From NCBI RefSeq assembly GCF_901472535.1, contig NZ_LR590470.1:496001-560000 (forward strand): DNA of 64,000 nucleotides. Direction: 5' to 3'. The notes beneath the pieces are model-generated. The model made no database searches, was not told where the DNA came from, and saw nothing but the letters and a program-made list of their open reading frames with translations. Shown here one piece after another: positions 50,766-59,918 of this stretch. The position numbers and the translations under genes are program-made. How positions within the stretch are numbered: position 1 is the first letter of the stretch; the number at the start of each line of letters is the position of its first letter. This stretch comes from Sphingobacterium daejeonense. GTDB lineage: Bacteria > Bacteroidota > Bacteroidia > Sphingobacteriales > Sphingobacteriaceae.

Positions 50766-52238
50766 TTACACATTTGCGTAGCTGTAAACAGCTTCCTTGC
50801 TTTCCAATACTGAAGTGCCCATTAGGAACTCATCTACCTTTCTGGCGCATTCACGGCCTTCCGAAATTGCCCACACCACTAAGGATTGACCTCTCCTCAT
50901 ATCTCCAGCTACAAATACTTTGTCACGGTTTGTTTTATATTCTGATTCTGTAGCATCGACATTTCCTCGGTCAGTCAATTTAAGTCCTAATTGTTTCAAT
51001 AGCCCTTCATGTTGAGGGTGCAAGAAGCCCATTGCTAGGGTTACCAACTCACAAGGAATTTCTCGTTCTGAACCTACTACCTCTTTAAATGACACCGGTC
51101 TTCCCAAGGCATCCACTTCCCATTCCAAATCCACGACTAATGCCGCTCTTAAGTTACCGGCTTCATCACCCAAGAACTCTTTAGTGCTAATGCTCCAATG
51201 CCTTTGGCAACCTTCCTCATGTGAGGTTGTCGTTTTTAGCAACATTGGATAGCTGGGCCATGGCATTGCTTCTGTACGTGCTGTCGGAGGTGTAGGCATT
51301 AACTCAAATTGAGTTACAGACTTCGCACCATGTCTGTTTGAAGTGCCGACACAGTCTGACCCTGTGTCACCACCACCGATTACCAGCACATTCTTGTCTT
51401 TGGCGTGGATTTCTTCAACTTCTATCGTTGAATTCCCCACTCTTTTATTCTGTTGTTTTAGGAATTCCATCGCATAGTGGACTCCTTTCAGTTCTCTTCC
51501 TGGAATATTGAGGTTCCTAGGAATTGTAGAGCCACCTGCAAGAACAACTGCATCATATTGATCTAGTTCATGTACTGGGACATTGTTTCCAACTTCAGCG
51601 TTTGTTTTGAATACAACTCCCGATTGTTCCATGATTTCAACCCTTCGGTCGATAACGGATTTGTCTAATTTAAAGTCAGGAATACCGTACCTTAACAATC
51701 CTCCGATTTTATCATCTCTTTCGTATACAACCACATCGTGACCAGCTTTGTTCAATTGCGCTGCTGCAGCCATGCCCGAAGGTCCAGATCCTACAACGGC
51801 AACTTTTTTCCCTGTTTTAAGATAGCTTTTGTTCGGCTTAACATAACCTTTTTTGTAAGCAATCTCAATGATGTGTTTTTCGATCTCTTCAATAGCAACT
51901 GGGTTTTTGTTGATTCCCAGTACACATGCTGATTCGCATGGAGCTGGACAAATCCTTCCGGTAAATTCTGGGAAGTTATTTGTCGATGACAATATATTAT
52001 ATGCTTCTTCCCAATTTCCGTCATACACTGCGTCATTGAACTCTGGGATTACATTTCCTAGAGGGCAGCCAGAATGGCAAAAAGGAATACCGCAGTTCAT
52101 GCATCGAGCTGCTTGATTATTTAATTGATCCTCACTGAATTCGTGAACAAATTCTTGGTAATTCTGTCTTCTGCTTTCCACAGCATCTTTCTGAGGAAGC
52201 GCTCTTTCAAATTCTAAAAATCCTGTTGGTTTTCCCAT
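50766..52238 (-). CDS. gltD: Glutamate synthase small subunit
   Basis: A 490-residue NAD(P)H-dependent subunit that feeds electrons to GltB. The N-terminal [4Fe-4S] cysteines are Cys46, 49, 54 and 58 (CMNCGIPFCHSGCPLGN), with a second set in GRICPAPCESACVLG (~94-108). FAD binding is VVGSGPSGMAAAAQL (~149-163), and the second nucleotide motif is VLVIGGGDTGSDCVG (~285-299). It follows gltB by 17 bp, so the pair is one operon converting 2-oxoglutarate and glutamine to two glutamates. Confidence 0.97.
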   Translation of the reverse strand: MGKPTGFLEFERALPQKDAVESRRQNYQEFVHEFSEDQLNNQAARCMNCGIPFCHSGCPLGNVIPEFNDAVYDGNWEEAYNILSSTNNFPEFTGRICPAPCESACVLGINKNPVAIEEIEKHIIEIAYKKGYVKPNKSYLKTGKKVAVVGSGPSGMAAAAQLNKAGHDVVVYERDDKIGGLLRYGIPDFKLDKSVIDRRVEIMEQSGVVFKTNAEVGNNVPVHELDQYDAVVLAGGSTIPRNLNIPGRELKGVHYAMEFLKQQNKRVGNSTIEVEEIHAKDKNVLVIGGGDTGSDCVGTSNRHGAKSVTQFELMPTPPTARTEAMPWPSYPMLLKTTTSHEEGCQRHWSISTKEFLGDEAGNLRAALVVDLEWEVDALGRPVSFKEVVGSEREIPCELVTLAMGFLHPQHEGLLKQLGLKLTDRGNVDATESEYKTNRDKVFVAGDMRRGQSLVVWAISEGRECARKVDEFLMGTSVLESKEAVYSYANV

Positions 52239-52255
52239 GATGATGTTCCTCCTGA

Positions 52256-55200
52256 TTATGCTGTAACTAATTTTTTGTTGTAAACGTTTTTATATTCTCT
52301 AGGGAATACTTTGATAAAGCGATTCTTTTCTGTCGCCCAATTGGTCAAGATATAATTTGCTCTTTCACTTTTTGTTAAATGAATATGTCGCTTTAACAAG
52401 GCTATGATGGCAGTTTCGTCTTCTGTTTCCAATGGATCCAAGTCAACCATTTCTTTATTACAGTTTTCTTTGAATGTTCCTGCGATATCATAAATCCACG
52501 CAATACCACCACTCATTCCTGCGGCAAAATTTCTTCCTGTTTCACCCAATATCAGTGCTCTTCCTCCAGTCATATATTCACAACCATGATCTCCAACACC
52601 TTCTACTACTGCGGTAGCCCCAGAGTTTCTTACTGCAAAACGCTCACCAGCTTTTCCATTGATAAATAGATGTCCCGATGTAGCGCCATATAGCGCCACA
52701 TTTCCAATAATAATATTGTCTTGAGGAACTAATCCACTCTCTTTTGCAGGATAAATTGCTAATTGCGCTCCAGAAAGTCCTTTTCCAACGTAGTCATTGG
52801 CTTCGCCCTCAAGTTCAAATGAAATTCCCTTAGTATTGAATGCGCCGAATGATTGGCCAGCTGATCCCTCGAACTTGAAGTTGATGGTATTGTCAGGCAG
52901 ACCCTCTGATCCATAAATCTTTGAGATTTCATTTGACAATAGAGTTCCTATTGTTCGGTCTGTATTTTTTACATGGAATGTTCCGAAAACCGGAGTTTTG
53001 GAATCAAGAGCTAATTTTGACTGATTCAATAAGCCCCAGTCCAAAATCATGCTCATGCCATGGTCTTGCTCTTCCGTATTGTAAAGTGTCTCACCGTTTG
53101 CATTTGGAGCTACGTGAAGAATTCCAGAGAAATTGATCTTGTTTACTTTCCAGTGTTCTAAGTTTTCTCTTTTCTTCAGGAATTGAGCTTTTCCAACCAT
53201 TTCATTGATTGATCTAAATCCTAGCTCTGCCATGATTTCACGCATCTCTTCAGCTAAGAAACGGAATAGATTCACTACATCTTCAGGTTTGCCGGAAAAT
53301 AGTTTTCTCAATTCTGGGTCTTGGGTAGCCACACCAACAGGACAGGTATTCAGATGACATTTTCTCATCATAATACAACCGCCTGCAATCAGTGCTGCAG
53401 TTGCAACCCCCCATTCTTCGGCACCTAAGAGAGTAGCAATCACAAGATCTCTACCTGTTTTCATTTGTCCATCTGCTTGCAAAACGACACGGCTTCTCAA
53501 TTTGTTTAATACCAAAGTTTGATGTGCTTCAGCCAAACCAAGTTCCCACGGTAAACCAGCATGTTTGATAGAGCTGATAGGCGAGGCTCCAGTACCACCA
53601 TCGTATCCAGCAATCAAGATTACATCTGCATGTGCTTTGGCAACCCCGGCTGCAATTGTACCTACTCCTGCTTTAGAGACCAGCTTCACATTGATTCTTG
53701 CTTGACGGTTGGCATTTTTTAAATCGAAAATCAGTTGTGCTAAATCTTCAATAGAATAAATATCGTGATGTGGAGGAGGGGATATTAATCCAACTCCAGG
53801 AGTTGAGTGTCTTACTTTAGCTATCCAATCATCTACTTTGTGTCCCGGTAACTGACCACCTTCGCCTGGTTTCGCGCCTTGAGCCATTTTTATCTGGATC
53901 TCATCAGCTTGTGTCAGGTAATTTGAGGTTACCCCAAAGCGAGCCGAGGCCACCTGCTTAATAGCAGAACGCATAGAATCGCCATTCGGTAATTTTTGAT
54001 AGCGCATTTCGTCCTCTCCACCTTCACCAGTATTGGACTTACCTCCAATTCTGTTCATGGCTATTGCCAATGTGCTGTGGGCTTCATGAGAGATAGATCC
54101 AAAGGACATCGCACCTGTTGCAAAGCGTTTCATAATCTCACTTGCCGGTTCGACTTGGTCGATTGGGATAGCGCTGCGGTGCTTCGCAAAGTCCAACAAC
54201 CCCCTCAAAGTATACATTCGTTCTTTTTGGTTGTTGATCAGTGAAGCGTATTTCTTGTATGTAGAAAAATCATCTGTCCTACATGCTTGTTGTAATAAAT
54301 GAACGGTCTGAGGGTTCCATAAGTGACCTTCTCCTCTTCTTTTCCATTGATAAATACCGCCTTCAGGCAATAAAGTAGGAGCTACTCGGCTGGTCTCAAA
54401 ACCTCTCCAATGCTTAGCTAATGCTTCTTTTGCAATATCATCAAGGTTCAGGCCACCAATTCTAGAAACAGCACCGCAGAAATACTTATCTACGACTTTG
54501 CTGTCTATACCCAATACTTCAAATATCTGAGCTCCATGGTAGGATTGAAGTGTTGAAATTCCCATTTTTGAGAAAATCTTCAACAAGCCATTACAAACCG
54601 CTTTTACATAGTTCTTTTTCAAGTCGTCCCATACCAAATCAGTGTCTAGCTGGCCGATTTCTTTCATTGTTCGGATACTTGCCAAGGCCATGTAAGGATT
54701 GATAGCTGTTGCTCCAAATGCTAATAGACAGGCAAAGTGGTGCACTTCCCAAGCGTCTCCTGCTTCAACTACTAATCCAACAGCGCCTCTATTGCCAGTT
54801 TTGATGAGGTGGTGGTGGACCGCCGAAACAGCCAATAAGGATGGGATAGCACAGTGCTGAGAGTCAATTGCTCGGTCAGATAGAATAATAACTTCAAATC
54901 CATCACGAACGGCATCGTCAGCATATCGGCACAACCTTTCTAAACCAGCTTCCAGAGAACCTGCTTTGCCATCGGCACGGAAATAACTTTGGATTGTTTT
55001 TGCTTGGAAAACTCCTGTATCTATTGAACGAAGTTTTTCCAGTTCGCTAGAAGTTAAAATAGGGTGTTCAAGTGTAACGCAGTGACAGAATTTTTTGTCT
55101 TCTACCAATATATTTCCAGAGTTTCCTATAAAAGTGGCCAAACTCATTACCAATCTTTCTCTAATCGGGTCAATTGGTGGGTTGGTTACTTGGGCAAAAA

Positions 55201-56755
55201 ATTGCTTGAAGTAACTTGAGATATGCTGAGGCTGGTCTGACAATACTGCTAAAGGAACGTCAGTTCCCATAGAGCCTATTGGTTCATAGCCTGTAAGCGC
55301 CATAGGAGTGAGTATCGTTTCGATATCTTCTCTCGAATAGCCAAAGGATAACTGATATTTGAAAACAGATTCTTTAGAAAGGTAAGTAAATGTTACCCTA
55401 GGGTCTGCAAGTTCTTCTAATTTGATTTTATAATTATTGATCCATTCACCATAAGGTTGTTGACGAATTAATTCGCCCTTAACTTCCTCATCCGAACGGA
55501 TTTTTCCAGCTTCCATATCCACCACAAATATTTTACCTGGTTGCTGTCTTCCTTTTTTAATGATCAAAGATTCATCGATTGGTAATGCTCCTGCCTCCGA
55601 AGCAACAACTACTCGGTCATCTGAAGTAACGGCGTACCGCAAAGGCCGAAGACCATTACGATCTAATGTTGCGCCGATTATCTTGCCATCTGTAAAACAC
55701 AACGCTGCAGGTCCATCCCACGGCTCCATTAAGGTAGCGTGATATTCATAGAATGCTTTTTTCAACGGGTCCATTTGTTCGTTTCCGTCCCAAGCTTCAG
55801 GGACCAGCATTAGCATAACGTGGGGAAGGCTGCGGCCACTATGCAATAACAGCTCAACAACATTGTCCAAACAAGCTGAGTCAGACTGACCACGGTCTAC
55901 TACAGGAAGTAAGATTTCCATTTCTTCTTCAGAAAAGAAAGGCGAAGAATATGCCCTTACTCCAGCATAAAACCAGTTCAAGTTTCCTGTTAAGGTATTG
56001 ATCTCACCATTATGCGCAATCATGCGGAATGGCTGAGCCAGTGACCAAGATGGAAATGTATTGGTTGAAAACCTCGAGTGTACAAGTCCAAATGCCGATA
56101 CAACTCTAGGATCTTTTAAATCTTTAAAATATGAACCTACCTGATAGGTTGTTAATTGTCCTTTATAAATAATTGTTTTGCAAGAAAGGGATGCGATATA
56201 AAGAGGCAGAGGATACTCTTGATGTTGTTTGATTTTTTGGATAATTAAGCGTCTAAGGACAAATAATTTTCTTTCAAAATCTTCTGTATTAGCAACACCT
56301 GCTGGTCTAGAGATAAAAAATTGAACGATTTCAGGTTCTGCACTTAAAGCAGTTGGACCTATTCCTTCTTTGTTCACTGGGACTGTACGAAATCCCAATA
56401 ATTCCATTCCTCTTTCTTTCGCAGCTTCAGCAATTACCTCACGGCAGATGCTGTTCATGGTTTCTTCTTTAGGAAGGAATAACATCCCCACACCATAATA
56501 TCCTGGTTCTTGAAGTTGAATGCCAAGCTTAATGCATTCTTCCCATAAAAATTCATGTGGTAATTGAATCATGATCCCAGCACCATCTCCTGATTCTGGA
56601 TCACAACCACAAGCACCTCTGTGCTCCATGTTTTCCAACATCGTTAAGGCATCTGCTACCTGTTGATGTGACTTCTGACCCTTAATGTGGGCTACGAATC
56701 CAACTCCACAGGCATCATGCTCAAACGCTGGGTTATAAAGTCCTTCTTGCTGCAT
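52256..56755 (-). CDS. gltB: Glutamate synthase large subunit
   Basis: A 1499-residue protein, intact despite its 4.5-kb length. The glutaminase nucleophile is in EHDACGVGF (Cys16, exposed after a 15-residue propeptide is removed). The class II amidotransferase domain covers residues 16 to ~430. The FMN-binding synthase domain includes GEGGEDEMRYQ and GGTGASPISSIKHAGLPWE. The [3Fe-4S] cysteines are in CIMMRKCHLNTCPVG (~1125-1140), and the glycine-rich C-terminal beta-helix includes GHLFINGKAGERFAVRNSG. It leads the gltBD operon, regulated from the 210-bp region shared with the epimerase gene. Confidence 0.98.
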   Translation of the reverse strand: MQQEGLYNPAFEHDACGVGFVAHIKGQKSHQQVADALTMLENMEHRGACGCDPESGDGAGIMIQLPHEFLWEECIKLGIQLQEPGYYGVGMLFLPKEETMNSICREVIAEAAKERGMELLGFRTVPVNKEGIGPTALSAEPEIVQFFISRPAGVANTEDFERKLFVLRRLIIQKIKQHQEYPLPLYIASLSCKTIIYKGQLTTYQVGSYFKDLKDPRVVSAFGLVHSRFSTNTFPSWSLAQPFRMIAHNGEINTLTGNLNWFYAGVRAYSSPFFSEEEMEILLPVVDRGQSDSACLDNVVELLLHSGRSLPHVMLMLVPEAWDGNEQMDPLKKAFYEYHATLMEPWDGPAALCFTDGKIIGATLDRNGLRPLRYAVTSDDRVVVASEAGALPIDESLIIKKGRQQPGKIFVVDMEAGKIRSDEEVKGELIRQQPYGEWINNYKIKLEELADPRVTFTYLSKESVFKYQLSFGYSREDIETILTPMALTGYEPIGSMGTDVPLAVLSDQPQHISSYFKQFFAQVTNPPIDPIRERLVMSLATFIGNSGNILVEDKKFCHCVTLEHPILTSSELEKLRSIDTGVFQAKTIQSYFRADGKAGSLEAGLERLCRYADDAVRDGFEVIILSDRAIDSQHCAIPSLLAVSAVHHHLIKTGNRGAVGLVVEAGDAWEVHHFACLLAFGATAINPYMALASIRTMKEIGQLDTDLVWDDLKKNYVKAVCNGLLKIFSKMGISTLQSYHGAQIFEVLGIDSKVVDKYFCGAVSRIGGLNLDDIAKEALAKHWRGFETSRVAPTLLPEGGIYQWKRRGEGHLWNPQTVHLLQQACRTDDFSTYKKYASLINNQKERMYTLRGLLDFAKHRSAIPIDQVEPASEIMKRFATGAMSFGSISHEAHSTLAIAMNRIGGKSNTGEGGEDEMRYQKLPNGDSMRSAIKQVASARFGVTSNYLTQADEIQIKMAQGAKPGEGGQLPGHKVDDWIAKVRHSTPGVGLISPPPHHDIYSIEDLAQLIFDLKNANRQARINVKLVSKAGVGTIAAGVAKAHADVILIAGYDGGTGASPISSIKHAGLPWELGLAEAHQTLVLNKLRSRVVLQADGQMKTGRDLVIATLLGAEEWGVATAALIAGGCIMMRKCHLNTCPVGVATQDPELRKLFSGKPEDVVNLFRFLAEEMREIMAELGFRSINEMVGKAQFLKKRENLEHWKVNKINFSGILHVAPNANGETLYNTEEQDHGMSMILDWGLLNQSKLALDSKTPVFGTFHVKNTDRTIGTLLSNEISKIYGSEGLPDNTINFKFEGSAGQSFGAFNTKGISFELEGEANDYVGKGLSGAQLAIYPAKESGLVPQDNIIIGNVALYGATSGHLFINGKAGERFAVRNSGATAVVEGVGDHGCEYMTGGRALILGETGRNFAAGMSGGIAWIYDIAGTFKENCNKEMVDLDPLETEDETAIIALLKRHIHLTKSERANYILTNWATEKNRFIKVFPREYKNVYNKKLVTA

Positions 56756-56838
56756 TGTAATATGATAATTAGATAAAATAACAAACGAGTTTGCTAATAT
56801 ATGAATAAAATCATAAAATAATTACAATAATTATAATA

Positions 56839-56854
56839 AATGTTTAAAAACATT
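56839..56854. promoter_or_regulatory. 16-bp palindrome in the gltB/epimerase divergent region
   Basis: AATGTTT (56839-56845) and AAACATT (56848-56854) form an inverted repeat with a 2-base centre, lying 84 bp before gltB and 112 bp before the epimerase gene. It could be an operator. The region is very AT-rich, so chance cannot be excluded. Confidence 0.3.
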
Positions 56855-56938
56855 ACACTTAATATAAAATTAGCGCTATAAAATTTTTGAAATCGTATTT
56901 GTTTCGCCAAACCTTTATAAAAATGGAATATCATTCGT

Positions 56939-56946
56939 TACATTTG
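56939..56946 (+). promoter_or_regulatory. TAnnTTTG -7 box for the epimerase gene
   Basis: TACATTTG fully matches TAnnTTTG, ending 19 bp before the ATG at 56966. Confidence 0.5.
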
Positions 56947-56965
56947 CTTTCTCAACTAATAAATT

Positions 56966-58066
56966 ATGCTAATCAAAGAAATTGAAATTTATAGATTGAG
57001 TATTCCTATGGAACCTTTCGTAATTGCTACTGGGGTTATGGATTTTGCTCAAAACACATTTATCAAAATTATCTCTGACGAAGGTCTTTATGGTGTTGGT
57101 GAATGTTCTGCTTTTCCGATGATTGTGGGCGAGACACAAAACACCTGCCTAGCCTTAGCTCAGGATTTTGCCAAAATCTGGATTGGAAAAGATCCTCTGA
57201 ACATCGAAGAAAGACTTGCTGAATTGCATCTGTATATCGCTCGTAACGCCACCATTAAATCTGCATTTGATATGGCTTTGTACGATCTTGCAGCTAAAAA
57301 AGCTGAATTGCCTTTATATGAATTCTTAGGAGGAAAGCCTCGTGATATTGTGACTGATATTACAATCGGTATTGCTAGTCCTGATGAGATGGCTTCAAAG
57401 GCTAAGCTGCTCCACGACAATGGTGCGGTCGCATTAAAAGTAAAATTGGGAAAAAAACCACAAGATGATATTGCTAGAATTAAGGCTATTAGACAGGCAG
57501 TGGGATTTGATATTCCAATCAGGATTGATGCTAATCAGGGTTGGTCATTTGAGGAAGCAATAGAAGCGCTCCAAGGATTAGAGTCTTTAAAGATCCAGTT
57601 CTGTGAACAGCCCATGCGTACCTATAATGATCATTTATTAGCTCAATTACGTTCTGAAACCATAGTTCCTATTATGGCTGATGAATCTGTTTATGACCAT
57701 CGTGATGCTGAAAGATTATGTAGAACTGATAGCTGTGATTATATTAACATTAAATTCTCGAAATCTTCTGGTATTTCAGAATCCTTGAAAATTCAATCTG
57801 TTGCTCAGGAGTTTGGCATTCCATGTATGATTGGGGGAATGCTGGAAAGTCGTTTGGCATTAGCGGCAAAAACACATTTTGCCTATGCAGCACCAAACGT
57901 TAAGTTCTTCGATTTGGACACTTGCATGGTAGGCCATTTGGAAGATCCTGTTATTGGGGGAATTCAATATGATGGATACAGCATTAAGATAACAGAAGGT
58001 TATGGAATTGCGGCGGATATAGATCCTGCATTTTTGGAGAAATGTGAAAAATGGACTGTTGCATAA
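56966..58066 (+). CDS. Enolase-superfamily dipeptide epimerase-like enzyme
   Basis: A 366-residue enzyme of the muconate lactonising/L-Ala-D/L-Glu epimerase group. The catalytic lysines are in LKVKLG (Lys158, Lys160) and in INIKFSKSSG (~263). Metal ligands are RIDANQGW (Asp188), CEQP (Glu214) and ADES (Asp239). The N-terminal capping domain is complete. The epimerase role fits the lysine pair and the DxN-E-D arrangement, and family members recycle murein peptides, but muconate-type or other dipeptide substrates are also possible. It is followed 12 bp later by a 37-residue membrane miniprotein. Confidence 0.83.
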   Translation: MLIKEIEIYRLSIPMEPFVIATGVMDFAQNTFIKIISDEGLYGVGECSAFPMIVGETQNTCLALAQDFAKIWIGKDPLNIEERLAELHLYIARNATIKSAFDMALYDLAAKKAELPLYEFLGGKPRDIVTDITIGIASPDEMASKAKLLHDNGAVALKVKLGKKPQDDIARIKAIRQAVGFDIPIRIDANQGWSFEEAIEALQGLESLKIQFCEQPMRTYNDHLLAQLRSETIVPIMADESVYDHRDAERLCRTDSCDYINIKFSKSSGISESLKIQSVAQEFGIPCMIGGMLESRLALAAKTHFAYAAPNVKFFDLDTCMVGHLEDPVIGGIQYDGYSIKITEGYGIAADIDPAFLEKCEKWTVA

Positions 58067-58078
58067 AACTAAAATAGT

Positions 58079-58192
58079 ATGAATAATGACACCTGGAATT
58101 TAGGAACTAATGAAATCATAATCCTTCTGATATTGGTGGTGATTGTGGTGTTTTTCTTTTGGTTGTTTTCCCAACTATTGAAGAAGAAATAA
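58079..58192 (+). CDS. 37-residue single-span membrane miniprotein
   Basis: The frame from ATG 58079 to TAA 58190-58192 encodes 37 residues: a polar start (MNNDTWNLGTNE), an uninterrupted hydrophobic helix of about 17 residues ending in VVFFFWLF, and a positive tail (SQLLKKK). The layout of acidic outside, helix, then Lys cluster inside is that of a small inner-membrane protein. It starts 12 bp after the epimerase stop. I recognise no family. A chance ORF is possible, but the topology signals argue for a real gene. Confidence 0.5.
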   Translation: MNNDTWNLGTNEIIILLILVVIVVFFFWLFSQLLKKK

Positions 58193-58260
58193 GGTTATTT
58201 TGATTTTTTAACAAATGTTAAAATGCGAAACCTACCCTAAGGTATTCTTGAATAAATGAG

Positions 58261-58268
58261 TACCTTTG
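58261..58268 (+). promoter_or_regulatory. TAnnTTTG -7 box for the deoxyhypusine-synthase-like gene
   Basis: TACCTTTG matches TAnnTTTG and ends 25 bp before the ATG at 58294. No clear -33 element is seen at the expected distance. Confidence 0.5.
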
Positions 58269-58293
58269 TGAACATTTATCAGAATATAAGATT

Positions 58294-59274
58294 ATGAGTA
58301 CACAAAGAGGTCCTATTTCTCAATTTATTGAGAAAAACTATCTTCACTTTAATGCTGCTTCCTTAGTTGATGCTGCAAAAGGTTATGAAACCCACCTAGC
58401 TGAAGGTGGTAAAATGTTGGTTTCATTGGCTGGTGCCATGAGTACTGCAGAGTTAGGTATTTCATTGGCAGAAATGATCCGTCAAGATAAAGTTGCTATC
58501 ATCTCTTGTACTGGTGCGAACTTAGAAGAAGATGTGATGAATTTAGTAGCCCACTCACATTATAAGCGTGTTCCTAACTACCGTGACCTTACTCCACAAG
58601 ATGAATGGGAATTATTGGAAAACCATTATAACCGTGTTACTGACACGTGTATTCCTGAAGAAGAGGCTTTCAGAAGACTTCAATCGCATTTGGAGAAAGC
58701 GTGGAAGGATGCCGAAGCTGCAGGTGAGCGTTATTTCCCACACGAATTTTTGTATAAAGTAGTTCTTTCAGGAGATTTAGAGCAATACTATGAGATTGAT
58801 CCTAAAAATTCATGGATATTAGCTGCTGCTGAAAAAAATATTCCAATTATTTGTCCAGGATGGGAAGATTCTACAACTGGTAATATCTTTGCTTCCTATG
58901 TTATCAAAGGTGAGTTAAACGTTCATACCGTGAAAACTGGTATTGAATATATGATTTATTTAACTGAATGGTACCGTGCTAACTCAGGTGGTAAAGGTGT
59001 TGGTTTCTTCCAAATCGGCGGTGGTATCGCTGGAGATTTCCCTATCTGTGTAGTCCCAATGATGTACCAAGATTTAGAGTGGCATGATGTTCCTTTCTGG
59101 TCTTATTTCTGTCAAATCTCTGACTCAACAACTTCTTATGGTTCTTATTCAGGAGCGGTTCCTAATGAAAAGATCACTTGGGGTAAATTGGATACAGAAT
59201 CTCCTAAGTTTATAGTGGAGTCTGATGCTACAATCGTTGCTCCTTTAATCTTCGCTTGGGTATTAGGTCAATAG
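58294..59274 (+). CDS. Deoxyhypusine-synthase-family protein
   Basis: A 326-residue protein of the deoxyhypusine synthase family, NAD-dependent enzymes that move an aminobutyl group from spermidine. It has MLVSLAGAMSTAELGISLAEM (~41-61), the NAD-site SCTGANLEEDVMNLVAH (~72-88), IICPGWEDSTTGN (~187-199), FFQIGGGIAGDFPI and the catalytic lysine in ITWGKLDTES (Lys298), equivalent by motif to the human WGK lysine. Bacteria lack eIF5A, so the acceptor cannot be the eukaryotic one; a polyamine acceptor (homospermidine) is one possibility. An unknown gene follows 24 bp downstream. Confidence 0.9.
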   Translation: MSTQRGPISQFIEKNYLHFNAASLVDAAKGYETHLAEGGKMLVSLAGAMSTAELGISLAEMIRQDKVAIISCTGANLEEDVMNLVAHSHYKRVPNYRDLTPQDEWELLENHYNRVTDTCIPEEEAFRRLQSHLEKAWKDAEAAGERYFPHEFLYKVVLSGDLEQYYEIDPKNSWILAAAEKNIPIICPGWEDSTTGNIFASYVIKGELNVHTVKTGIEYMIYLTEWYRANSGGKGVGFFQIGGGIAGDFPICVVPMMYQDLEWHDVPFWSYFCQISDSTTSYGSYSGAVPNEKITWGKLDTESPKFIVESDATIVAPLIFAWVLGQ

Positions 59275-59298
59275 AAATTTAATAGGAAAGGGGATATT

Positions 59299-59847
59299 TT
59301 GGACAAAAATCTAATTACAGATAATCCAATAGCCATTCAGGCTTTAATGACTGATACGGTATTTGCTATCCCTGATTCTAATATGCCGATTGTGGAAACA
59401 CAATCACTTGGCAATACTACAACTCCTCAGCAAGGGCATTTAGAATCCTCTGCTGAGGAGTTTGTTTATAAAGGTGATAGAACAACAGGTGTGCTGTTTA
59501 TCCTTAGGTATCCTGATTATCCATACTTTTCTCCTCAGGCAGAGGAGGCATTTCTTAAAACCATTGGTGCTCTACAGCTAAACGCTGAAAATGTGGCGAT
59601 ATTGAACTTGGCAAATCCACACAATCCAAATGAATGGAAGCGCATTATGAGTTTCTTTAATCCGAAAAAAATAACACTGTTGGGAGTAGACCCAACTTCC
59701 CTGAGATTACCTGAAATCGCCCATAATTCTTATATGCATGGGAAGGTAGCTACCGTCTTCAATACATTTAGTTTTGAGGAAATGTTTGCCGATGTTCAGA
59801 AAAAGAAACTTTTCTGGACAGAATTTAAATCTTTTATCCAATCCTAA
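59299..59847 (+). CDS. Conserved-looking protein of unknown function
   Basis: A 182-residue protein starting at TTG 59299, preceded by a purine-rich AGGAAAGGGG, which supports this start. No signal peptide or membrane helix is visible. The N-terminal ~50 residues are Thr/Pro/Gln-rich and probably disordered. The rest alternates strands and helices: GVLFILRYPDYPYFSPQAEEAFLKTI, VAILNLANPHN, KKITLLGVDPTSLRLPE, then a Lys-rich end. I do not recognise a family. It is 24 bp after the deoxyhypusine-synthase-like gene and likely co-transcribed with it. Confidence 0.75.
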   Translation: MDKNLITDNPIAIQALMTDTVFAIPDSNMPIVETQSLGNTTTPQQGHLESSAEEFVYKGDRTTGVLFILRYPDYPYFSPQAEEAFLKTIGALQLNAENVAILNLANPHNPNEWKRIMSFFNPKKITLLGVDPTSLRLPEIAHNSYMHGKVATVFNTFSFEEMFADVQKKKLFWTEFKSFIQS

Positions 59848-59873
59848 GATTTTAGTTTTTACCTATTTCTTTC

Positions 59874-59901
59874 TTGTTTAAATAATAGAATGCTATTTTT
59901 G
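59874..59901 (+). promoter_or_regulatory. Promoter of rdgB
   Basis: TTG (59874-59876) and TATTTTTG (59894-59901) are separated by 17 bp, the same arrangement as at the CCA enzyme gene. The -7 box ends 17 bp before the rdgB start. Confidence 0.55.
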
Positions 59902-59918
59902 AAGCTTATTTATTAGCT

